NCBI GenBank assembly: GCA_964453985.1
Contig: CAYVQB010000032.1
Location: 1-11,912, forward strand
Reading direction: 5' to 3'
DNA length: 11,912 nucleotides
From: CAYVQB01 sp964453985
GTDB taxonomy: Bacteria; Babelota; Babeliae; Babelales; UASB340
The notes beneath the pieces were generated by a model. The model saw nothing but the letters and a program-made list of their open reading frames with translations. It was not told the origin of the DNA and did not search any database. Positions 1 to 6,855 of the stretch are shown piece by piece (the first letter of the stretch is position 1; each line of letters begins with the position of its first letter). Both the position numbers and the translations under genes were made by a program.

Positions 1-345
1 AAAGTAGAGCAGTTGAATTATTGGTGATGTTGTCTTGGTTAACTAATATTGCATTGCTGTTATAAACAATATTTCTAGAGTTGGCTCTGACTGCACCTTC
101 AAGCGCGGTAGTATCGATTGCGAGAATTGCGTTGCTATTATTTTTAATGCCGTAAAGTAGAGCAGTTGAATTATTGGTGATATTTTGTTGGTTAACTAAT
201 AATGTGTTTGAGTTATAAGAAATGTTTCTGGAGTTAACTCTAATGTTACCAGAGTTAATATCTATTTGATCTTGAAGGTCAGTGTCTAATGCTAGTAAGT
301 AATTACTGTTATATTGAATGCCTCTGGAGTTAGCTCTGATTGAGC
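1..345 (-). repeat. Start of heptad stalk repeats in the left fibre protein
   Basis: The translated minus strand shows consecutive heptads of the form I/L-x-x-N-x-x-x, for example IRVNSRN, ISYNSNT, LLVNQQN, ITNNSTA and IKNNSNA. One full copy of YGIKNNSNA lies at 154-128. The spacing segment AIDTTALEG is two residues shorter than the equivalent in the right-hand paralogue. The DNA at 38-90 is nearly identical to 11324-11370, showing common origin. Confidence 0.8.
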
Positions 346-661
346 CTTCGAGTTCGGCGTTAGCAGAGGCGATGTTTATGATGGCATTACTATTATTAAC
401 AATTAAATCATCAGATGCTTCTGCGTAGGTAATAATACTATCAGCATCACCAGTTTTTAGGTCGTCAGTACCTGAAGATCTAACTATGGATTGTTGTAGC
501 CAGCCCTGCAAGGCTCCGCCTCCATATTTAAACTTGGAGTTGGCATCTTTTAATGCTATTGCAGAGTTTCTGTTTGTAAAGTTTATTCCTGCATAGATTT
601 TTATATTTATGAGAAATATAACTAAACATAAAATAGATAATATTCTAGGATATATCTTCAT
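1..661 (-). CDS. Repeat-stalk surface protein, N-terminal part (runs off left edge)
   Basis: The reading frame is open from an ATG at 661-659 to the left edge, giving 220 codons; the stop lies outside. Residues 1-24 form a signal peptide (basic MKIYPR, a hydrophobic stretch, likely cleavage after KIYA), so the product is exported. Residues 25-100 are a unique head with a GGGALQGWLQQ segment. From about residue 105 the protein becomes Asn/Ser/Ala-rich repeats with motifs YNSNA, ANSRNI, VNQ and YGIKNNSNA. These run as heptads with Ile/Leu at position a and Asn at position d, suggesting a trimeric coiled-coil stalk. The repeats closely match those of the gene at 9675-11912, so the two are paralogues. 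The start is supported by the signal peptide; the ribosome site is only a purine-rich stretch (AAAGGGAAAGAG) slightly far upstream. A fibrous adhesin-like role is inference; no catalytic motif is seen. Confidence 0.9.
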   Translation of the reverse strand, partial: MKIYPRILSILCLVIFLINIKIYAGINFTNRNSAIALKDANSKFKYGGGALQGWLQQSIVRSSGTDDLKTGDADSIITYAEASDDLIVNNSNAIINIASANAELEGSIRANSRGIQYNSNYLLALDTDLQDQIDINSGNIRVNSRNISYNSNTLLVNQQNITNNSTALLYGIKNNSNAILAIDTTALEGAVRANSRNIVYNSNAILVNQDNITNNSTALL

Positions 662-761
662 TTTTACTACTCTTTCCCTTTAGATCGATTTAATTATTTA
701 TAGAATTTTTTATCTGTTTATTTTTTTACTACTCATATTTAAATTTAGTTTATTTTACTAA

Positions 762-807
762 AACTTTAAGCATCAAAGTAAATAGTTTTGTGGTAGTGCT
801 TAAAGTT
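762..807. repeat. Perfect 11-bp inverted repeat in divergent promoter region
   Basis: The arms AACTTTAAGCA (762-772) and TGCTTAAAGTT (797-807) are exact reverse complements separated by 24 bases. On the plus strand the right arm is followed by GGC and then five T (811-815). No gene on either strand ends here, so a terminator role is unlikely. A regulator-binding site or a structured leader of the minus-strand transcript is possible. The role is not determined. Confidence 0.6.
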
Positions 808-820
808 GGCTTTTTGATTT

Positions 821-831
821 GGGGGGGGGGG
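821..831. repeat. Poly-G tract, 11 G: candidate phase-variation repeat
   Basis: Eleven consecutive G occur in surroundings that are overwhelmingly A and T. The tract lies 116 bases upstream of the ATG at 948 and 159 bases from the divergent ATG at 661, outside any credible reading frame. G tracts of this length are known slippage sites that alter promoter or reading-frame function in phase-variable surface genes of several bacteria. That this one varies is inference from composition and position. Confidence 0.75.
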
Positions 832-875
832 ATCTTTTGAATCGATATGTAAGACTTGGTTATAGATTAAATAAG

Positions 876-925
876 TTGAGTTTTCTAATATGTTTTTGCT
901 AATAATTATATTATAAATATATAGT
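876..925 (+). promoter_or_regulatory. Candidate promoter for the gene at 948
   Basis: Two overlapping sigma-70-like choices are visible. One is TTGAGT at 876-881 with an 18-base spacer to TAATAA at 900-905, which would give a leader of about 35 bases. The other is TTGCTA at 896-901 with an 18-base spacer to TATAGT at 920-925, which would leave a very short leader. The whole stretch is so AT-rich that chance matches are expected. The G tract sits 45-65 bases upstream of either -35. Confidence 0.3.
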
Positions 926-934
926 ATTGATTTT

Positions 935-940
935 GGGGAG
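935..940 (+). promoter_or_regulatory. Ribosome binding site deciding the start at 948
   Basis: GGGGAG lies seven bases before ATG 948. This favours 948 over the in-frame TTG at 927, which lies upstream of this site and would add the residues MILGSWV in front of a clean MTKK signal peptide. Confidence 0.7.
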
Positions 941-947
941 TTGGGTG

Positions 948-3900
948 ATGACGAAAAAAATATTTTTTGTGATAACTTTTTTTTTAAGCGTAGGTTGTCT
1001 AAGTCCGAGCATTAGATTTTCTCATCAAGTGTCACAATTCAAATTAAATTCAGGATCAAAACTTATTTTAGATCAAGCCATTTCAAACTGGGATGGAACC
1101 CTTTTAATGCAAACAGGTTCAGATATTATAGGGCAAGATATAAGTTTTATGCATGGGATATTAGATACTTATCTTTCCCAGGGACTGTTAACCGCAGATT
1201 TTAGTCCTGATGTTCCTGATAAAATTTTTTTGAATGGAAATAGTAAGTTTATTGGTTCTCCTGGGACAGTTGCTCAGTCTATAGAAGTGAGTGGTAAAAA
1301 TAATAGACTAGAGGGACAATCTTTATTTGATAGCACAATAATTTTTGATGGAGATTTTAATACAACTTTAACAGTCGCATTGCAAAGTAAGTTGAATAAA
1401 TCAATAGAACTTAACACCGGTACTTTGATTTTAAATGATGATCTCCATTTGGGTGACGACTCTCTAATTACTGGTTCGGGAACAATTGTTTTAAATAATA
1501 ATACTTTACATCTGCCTGGAGCTCCTAGTACTTGGTCTTCGGTTTTTGATTTTAAAGATGCATTGGAGCTTGAGTTGCATGCCAAGGTTTCTTTAACTTC
1601 TTCTTGGACCTTTAACGGAGATGCTGGTATAAATGGCAATGGAAATATTTTGGACATGAGCCATCATTTAGCCAAAATTTATGTTGCCCCAAATACAATC
1701 TTATCTTTATCAAGCCTTTATCTGAAAGGTATTGAGGCGCAAAAACTTGATTTTGCAGATGAAACTTCGATGGTTAGAATGACAAATGTTCAAGTTGAAC
1801 TTGCAAATAATGTACAGACTTTAACGGGTGGAATTTATGTAGAGGGTACAACGACATTTATTCTCAGAGATCATGATTGGTTGTTTGATACAAATGGATC
1901 ATTGACTGTTGATGGAGCAACTTTATGGCTTGATACAAATGAATCAAATCCTGGAGAATTAAAGGCACCAAAGGCTATATTTGTTGATCATGTATGGCAG
2001 GATGCGAATGTTCGTTATAATGAAGCCGCTAGAAATTTAACTTTTGTTAATACAGGTACAGTAAAAGAGCTTTGTGATAGGTCTACAATTATTGTTTGTA
2101 CTTCTGAAACATGTACAAAGCTAACCAAGGCGCCCTTAACTTCAGATTTAACCTTAGAAAATAGTTGTTTTATTCATCCAACTAAATTTATACAAATAGA
2201 TGAAAACTTAACGATTGATGGACAGGGCGCAACCTTGTTTTTTGCCGACCCAGATAAACCACAATTTATAGTTTCGGCAGGAAAAACGGTAATTCTAAAA
2301 AATCTAACTTTAACTAGGCTTAATAATAATACTTTTGATCAACGAGTAAGGAGGCAGCCGGATAAGACAATGAAGGGTGGAAATATTAATATAGATGAAG
2401 ATGTGATCTTTGAGTTGAGTAATAATATAACTTTTTCACAAAGTAAAATCAGTCTTACTAATAATAGTGCTCAAACAGCGAATGTTTTTTTTGTTAGAGG
2501 TTTGGGCGGACAAAAACGTCTTTCTATTTCAAAAAATCCAGAAATATCTGGAGATCTTTTGAATCTAGGGCATAACACAATGACTTTGCAGGATATTGAG
2601 CTTGAAGGTGTTGAAAACATTAGTCATAGTGTAGATCAATACTTTGCGGGTGCGATAGGGTTAAACGGTGACGCTATTGTAAATGTTGGTGATCCAGATT
2701 TTGTTTTGTGTGAGTTTCAAAGAAGGGGTGGCTCTAAAGAAGATTGCAATAAGATTTTTGTTGTAGAAGGTGAGAATAACAAACTATTGTTACAGAAAAA
2801 TGATTTATCGTTTAGTGGTCAAATTATATATTCTGATTTTGGTGATAATTATTTACATTTCGATTTTTCTCTTACAAATCGTCTAGGTAATGATTTAATA
2901 GAGTCAGTTCCAGTTGTGAATTTTAAAGATAATTTTATAAAATTAAAATCTGATTCTGGATTGGCAAGATTGGTTTTTGATTATGCAAAGATGAGAGTAA
3001 ATAATACGATAAATGCTTTTTATGTTTATCAAAACTCTTATTTGCAAGCTAAGCATCTAATTGTTTCAGGCGCTCCTATTATTAATGCTTATGATCCTGC
3101 AACAAATGGTGCTCCATTTAAACTAGAAGCTAACCAATTAACAAGTTATGGTATCGATAGTCCAATAGCTTGTCAGGACATAACTCGTGCATGCTTAGGC
3201 GAAGATAAAAAATATAGAACAGCTCTGGATTTAATGCAGGAGCTGTATCCTCGAACCAATCAAACAAATAATAACATGCTTAGATCTTTTTCTTCGGGCC
3301 AAAAAGTATGTAAATACGAAAATATAAATCGACTTACGCTTGGAAATGCTTCAGGTAACATTTTATTAAATGGTACAAATATAGAAGATTTTTATGTGGA
3401 TAGCTCAGGTTCTTTAGATTTGCTCTTTGATTCCAATAGTACTTTAGCCTTGAAAAATCAAAAAGTTGAATTAAAAGGTGGTGATAAAATATCTGTTGTT
3501 GGTAAAAATAACACTATTAAGATTGCCAATGAATTTGTTGTAAATGGTAAATTTGATTTTACAGCAGGTTCTGAGCTTATGATAGAATTTGATGAACGTT
3601 TTGATGATCCAAAAGTAATTTTTAATGCTACATATAATGATTATTTAACTTTAAAAGCAGGGTGTAGATTAGAATTTAAAGGTTATGGTACAGCAAGCTT
3701 TTCTGATGGATACAAAATTAAGCTAGAACAAGATACAGATAATAAGGCAGGATTAATATTTTCTGATTCATCTCTATTTACAATTAATGGCAATGGTGAT
3801 GTTTTAATAATGGGGCAAGGAGATTGGACTATTGATAAAGGGGCTCAAGTTGATATAGCTTCTAATCAGCACTTGATTATTGGGAGTAGCACTGATGATG

Positions 3901-4550
3901 ATATTAACATAAGAGTCGATAGGTCCGGTGTTTTAAAAGTGATTAATTCTTTGGAATTTTATAATTCTTTAGATGTTACTGCCAAGATTTCAATCCAACA
4001 GACAAGATGTTCTCTGGATTTTGAGCAGGGTGCACTACTATATGTTGGGAAAGGTGGAATCTTCGAGATCAATGCTTTAAATAATGTTGAACAAAAAGGT
4101 ATATTAACAGACTTTAGGTTTGATACTAATGGTATATTTAATGTAGATACAGGAGGCACTTTGATAATTGGAGCAAACCGTAATTCGGGTTTGCCAAGAA
4201 CAGAGCATGCTTTTAATTGGGATAATCAGGCGGGACAAGTTTCTGGTAATGGTATTATAAAGCTTGTTGCAACAGGGTTTGCAGGTCAATTGCAAAACGT
4301 AATATTGGGACCTACACAGTTAACATCAGAAAGTTTTGTGAAAAACTTTATTGAAACAGTTTCTGATTTATCAGTAAGCACTGTATTTACTGATGAAAAT
4401 AATCAAAGTAAAGTTAGAATGAAAAATGGTGTAATCTATGATTTATTATCAGACGATGTTATTGAGAGTGATGATGCTATTACTGGCTATGTTTATGGAA
4501 TAAATGATGAAGTCCCATTTGTTATGTATTTAGATGGTACAAGATCCTAG
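948..4550 (+). CDS. Large secreted beta-helix-like surface protein (1200 aa)
   Basis: The product starts MTKKIFFVITFFLSVGC, a signal peptide; Cys17 is preceded by S-V-G, a poor lipobox, so a lipoprotein is possible but not favoured. The rest is rich in short beta-strand repeats with Gly-Asn turns, such as ITGSGTIVLNNNTLHL, INGNGNILDM and LTIDGQGATLFF, as in parallel beta-helix exoproteins. Residues 219-262 resemble 418-458 and also the C-terminal tip of the gene at 9675-11912. The Cys residues cluster (376, 384, 389 and 407; 588 and 600; 742, 749 and 788) and could form disulfides. No autotransporter barrel is seen at the C-terminus, which ends YLDGTRS, so export across the outer membrane would need a partner. 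It heads a three-gene co-oriented set with the coiled-coil and barrel genes. Adhesin or coat function is inferred; no enzyme motif is recognised. Confidence 0.85.
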   Translation: MTKKIFFVITFFLSVGCLSPSIRFSHQVSQFKLNSGSKLILDQAISNWDGTLLMQTGSDIIGQDISFMHGILDTYLSQGLLTADFSPDVPDKIFLNGNSKFIGSPGTVAQSIEVSGKNNRLEGQSLFDSTIIFDGDFNTTLTVALQSKLNKSIELNTGTLILNDDLHLGDDSLITGSGTIVLNNNTLHLPGAPSTWSSVFDFKDALELELHAKVSLTSSWTFNGDAGINGNGNILDMSHHLAKIYVAPNTILSLSSLYLKGIEAQKLDFADETSMVRMTNVQVELANNVQTLTGGIYVEGTTTFILRDHDWLFDTNGSLTVDGATLWLDTNESNPGELKAPKAIFVDHVWQDANVRYNEAARNLTFVNTGTVKELCDRSTIIVCTSETCTKLTKAPLTSDLTLENSCFIHPTKFIQIDENLTIDGQGATLFFADPDKPQFIVSAGKTVILKNLTLTRLNNNTFDQRVRRQPDKTMKGGNINIDEDVIFELSNNITFSQSKISLTNNSAQTANVFFVRGLGGQKRLSISKNPEISGDLLNLGHNTMTLQDIELEGVENISHSVDQYFAGAIGLNGDAIVNVGDPDFVLCEFQRRGGSKEDCNKIFVVEGENNKLLLQKNDLSFSGQIIYSDFGDNYLHFDFSLTNRLGNDLIESVPVVNFKDNFIKLKSDSGLARLVFDYAKMRVNNTINAFYVYQNSYLQAKHLIVSGAPIINAYDPATNGAPFKLEANQLTSYGIDSPIACQDITRACLGEDKKYRTALDLMQELYPRTNQTNNNMLRSFSSGQKVCKYENINRLTLGNASGNILLNGTNIEDFYVDSSGSLDLLFDSNSTLALKNQKVELKGGDKISVVGKNNTIKIANEFVVNGKFDFTAGSELMIEFDERFDDPKVIFNATYNDYLTLKAGCRLEFKGYGTASFSDGYKIKLEQDTDNKAGLIFSDSSLFTINGNGDVLIMGQGDWTIDKGAQVDIASNQHLIIGSSTDDDINIRVDRSGVLKVINSLEFYNSLDVTAKISIQQTRCSLDFEQGALLYVGKGGIFEINALNNVEQKGILTDFRFDTNGIFNVDTGGTLIIGANRNSGLPRTEHAFNWDNQAGQVSGNGIIKLVATGFAGQLQNVILGPTQLTSESFVKNFIETVSDLSVSTVFTDENNQSKVRMKNGVIYDLLSDDVIESDDAITGYVYGINDEVPFVMYLDGTRS

Positions 4551-4641
4551 GGACTTATGGATATTTTATAGATACTTGATTGTATAAAAAATATAAATAA
4601 TACTGAATTAGTAAAAAACAGGATTATTAAAGGAGAGGGAG
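4551..4641 (+). other. Short intergenic gap inside the plus-strand gene set
   Basis: These 91 AT-rich bases contain no hairpin followed by a T run, so transcription may read through from the large upstream gene. TTGATT with a 16-base spacer to TAATAC is a weak promoter-like match. The strong ribosome site AGGAGAGGGA (4631-4640) directly precedes the next ATG. Confidence 0.4.
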
Positions 4642-5208
4642 ATGTTGAAAAATATAAAAATAATATTCTTTATTTTGATTGCAATTTCATTAAATCTTTG
4701 TGCTTTGAATGATTTAGACAAAATTAGATCTAATTCAATTTTTGTTCCTTCTTTTACCTCTACTGCTGATCAGATGGTTCAAGAATTTGCTATATTATTA
4801 GAGGTCAAGCTTTCTACTACTAGAGAACAAATAAAAAGTTATATAGATGCAAAAATGGAGGGAATAGATAACAAAATAGATTCTCTTAAGAAGTCGTCAG
4901 ACTCTTTGAGTCAAGGGGCAAAAAAGGAAGTATCTGTAATAGAACAAAAAATAAATAAATTAGGACAAAATCTAAATAGTAGATTAAACGTTGTAGCTAA
5001 AACGCGTAGAAATGTTCCAGTTAAAGCTCCGGCTAGAAGTCGCGCAGATGATAAAATTAAAGAAGAAGTGAAACACCAGCTTTCATTTTTAAGAGAAGAT
5101 CGCTTGGGTAAGATAGAAAAATCTTCAAGACGCAAAAAGTTAGCAAGACGCAAGAGATTATTGAGAAATTTACTAGAAAAAGAGTTAGATGATGATTTTG
5201 ATGCGTAG
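4642..5208 (+). CDS. Exported coiled-coil protein with basic C-terminus (188 aa)
   Basis: An ATG directly after AGGAGAGGGA starts a signal peptide, MLKNIKIIFFILIAISLNLC, with likely cleavage near ALNDL; LNLC resembles a weak lipobox. Residues 45-117 are predominantly heptad-like and charged (REQIKSYIDAKMEGIDNKID, then KKEVSVIEQKINKLGQNL), indicating a coiled coil. Residues 118-136 are Pro/Arg-rich and probably flexible. Residues 137-183 form a second helical segment with a very basic cluster, SSRRKKLARRKRLLRN, before the acidic tail DDDFDA. The basic patch could contact the membrane, envelope polymer or the neighbouring barrel. The stop lies inside the start region of the next gene, implying translational coupling and a joint role. 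I do not recognise the family; a periplasmic adaptor for the barrel protein is only a guess. Confidence 0.8.
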   Translation: MLKNIKIIFFILIAISLNLCALNDLDKIRSNSIFVPSFTSTADQMVQEFAILLEVKLSTTREQIKSYIDAKMEGIDNKIDSLKKSSDSLSQGAKKEVSVIEQKINKLGQNLNSRLNVVAKTRRNVPVKAPARSRADDKIKEEVKHQLSFLREDRLGKIEKSSRRKKLARRKRLLRNLLEKELDDDFDA

Positions 5209-6847
5209 ATCAAAGTATGTTTTTTTAATAATAGGTTGCTGTTTTAGTTTGTTTTCCAATATTAAACCCAAAGAGGTAGATGATCTCAAGTTGCAAATAC
5301 AAAAAGAAATAGATGATCAGCTTGCTGGTTTAGTGTTACAAAAAGTTAAAACAAAAAAAGAAGAAAAAAAGACTGAGAATAAAATTAAAAACAAAGTTAG
5401 TCGAGAAGTAAAGACGCAATGTTTTAACGAGGTAAGGAATTATTCTAAAGATAAAGTTTATGGCAACGTAAAAAAAACTGCTTTCTATGGTCTTAAGGAT
5501 GATCCTTTTATTTACAAGCTTCCAGCTTGGCCTTTTTATTCACTGTTTTATACTCAAAAAGATATTTTTCAACTTGCGCTATCTTTTGACTTTGCAACAC
5601 AAGCTTATTCTTCAAATGGCGGGACGCAAGATATGTCGAGTTTAGTCTTTGGTGATAATAAAATTGAAATACAAGATGTTTTACTTGTTAGCAAGTTAGT
5701 AAAAGAGTATAAGCTAGCGGCAAGCAGTAAAAAAAGAATGAATGTGGGTGGTACTGGAAGACCGGCAAATGATAATCATTACTTTTCAATACTAGCAGAT
5801 CAATTACTAAATTTTGATGGGTCAACTGAAAAACAAACTGCAAACATGAATTATGCAAGACATTTTAAGCAAGGTGATATTTCTTTTGGTTTTCAGGTTC
5901 CATTTGTCAGAAGAGAAAATAAATTAAAACTAAATTCAAGTATTAGTACGAGTAAGCAAGTGGATTTAAGAAAAGCAACTACAACTCCAAAGTTTTATAC
6001 AAAATATTCTGATTTAGAAGCTTATTTTGAAGATATTTTAAAGTCTAAAGATCTATCTTTTAATACCAAAGACACAGAAGTTGGGTTGGGAGATATTGCT
6101 GCTTTCTTGAATTTTGAATTTGATTGGCGACATTGCGAGCGCTTGGTTACTGGTTTTCATGCACTGTTTCCAACAGCAAGGTCAAGAAATATTTATAAGT
6201 TATGGGATCCTGAATTAGGTAATGGTGGTTTTACAGAACTATCTGCCTTTGGTGCAATTCTTTTTAGCCAAAATCGTTTTTTAAATCCACATTTTTTTGC
6301 AAAAGCCTCCTTTGGGTTGCCTGCAAATGTTAGTAGAAGAGTTCCTAAGCTTGTTTCATATGATGGTAAAAATCCTGTGCCGGGACAGAAAGTAGATGAT
6401 CGAATGGCAATGGGTGAGTATGTTTATTTTGCTTATGCAGAGGTTGCTCCAAGCCGTGAAGGGGTTGCTTTTACCGATGAACCGGATTCGACTGTAAAAA
6501 GATTTGCTGATTCTGCAAAGAAAATAAAAATCAGGCCGGGTGCACAATTTATGTTTAGAGCTGGTAATATTATTGAGCGGTTTTTATTGAACAAAGCCTT
6601 TTTAGATATATTTTATGATATTCGAATTAAAGGTAAAGATTATCTTGGTTTCAGGTTAGATTCTTCTGAGTGGGATAACGCAATATTAAAAGATGATACC
6701 TTTCAAACAGAACAAAGAATTGGTTTAGATTTAAGTTATCAGTTTGATGATAATTTTAGATTTAAACTAGGTTCTATGTATAGCTTTGCTGGTCGTAATG
6801 TTCCAAAGACTCTCAATCTAAATTGTGCTTTAAATATCGAATTTTAA
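5189..6847 (+). CDS. Predicted outer-membrane beta-barrel protein (552 aa)
   Basis: The first ATG at 5189 overlaps the upstream gene by 20 bases; ATG 5201 is an alternative giving a tidier signal peptide, MRRSKYVFLIIGCCFSLFSN, where IIGC also matches a lipobox. Residues 28-75 of the longer form are a charged coiled-coil-like helix (VDDLKLQIQKEIDDQL, then Lys/Glu-rich). From about residue 125 the sequence alternates aromatic and polar residues in barrel-like strands: FQLALSFDFATQAY, DISFGFQVPFV, GLGDIAAFLNFEF, TGFHALFPTARS, FRFKLGSMYSFAG. It ends LNCALNIEF with terminal Phe, the classical outer-membrane protein signature recognised by the BAM machinery. No POTRA or plug domain is seen, so it is not an obvious two-partner secretion transporter. 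Its link to the two upstream genes suggests it anchors or exports them. The exact family is not recognised. Confidence 0.8.
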   Translation: MMILMRRSKYVFLIIGCCFSLFSNIKPKEVDDLKLQIQKEIDDQLAGLVLQKVKTKKEEKKTENKIKNKVSREVKTQCFNEVRNYSKDKVYGNVKKTAFYGLKDDPFIYKLPAWPFYSLFYTQKDIFQLALSFDFATQAYSSNGGTQDMSSLVFGDNKIEIQDVLLVSKLVKEYKLAASSKKRMNVGGTGRPANDNHYFSILADQLLNFDGSTEKQTANMNYARHFKQGDISFGFQVPFVRRENKLKLNSSISTSKQVDLRKATTTPKFYTKYSDLEAYFEDILKSKDLSFNTKDTEVGLGDIAAFLNFEFDWRHCERLVTGFHALFPTARSRNIYKLWDPELGNGGFTELSAFGAILFSQNRFLNPHFFAKASFGLPANVSRRVPKLVSYDGKNPVPGQKVDDRMAMGEYVYFAYAEVAPSREGVAFTDEPDSTVKRFADSAKKIKIRPGAQFMFRAGNIIERFLLNKAFLDIFYDIRIKGKDYLGFRLDSSEWDNAILKDDTFQTEQRIGLDLSYQFDDNFRFKLGSMYSFAGRNVPKTLNLNCALNIEF

Positions 6848-6855
6848 ATTGGATT

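Larger units (their letters stand above)
662..947. other. Divergent intergenic region (286 bp)
   Basis: This very AT-rich gap separates the 5' ends of two outward-facing surface-protein genes. It holds an 11-bp inverted repeat (762-772 with 797-807), an 11-base G run (821-831) and promoter-like elements toward the plus-strand gene (876-925). Toward the minus-strand gene I see only poor promoter matches: on the minus strand, TTGATG at about 778-773, an 18-bp spacer, then TAAACT. No small gene or RNA gene is apparent in it. Confidence 0.7.

Noticed and set aside
797..815. Intrinsic terminator from the inverted repeat followed by TTTTT
   Set aside because: No plus-strand gene ends upstream of it, the stem is AT-rich and the loop is 24 bases long.
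927..947. Upstream TTG start for the 1200-aa gene
   Set aside because: GGGGAG lies downstream of TTG 927 and at proper distance from ATG 948; starting at 948 gives a clean signal peptide.
1274..1657. Minus-strand open frame of 127 codons opposite the beta-helix gene
   Set aside because: It is fully antisense to a long convincing gene with no ribosome site or recognisable features. The same applies to 3959-4159, 4104-4295, 4911-5213 and 6356-6547.
4517..4550. Autotransporter or terminal-Phe barrel at the end of the 1200-aa protein
   Set aside because: The C-terminus is YLDGTRS and the preceding region lacks alternating aromatic barrel strands.
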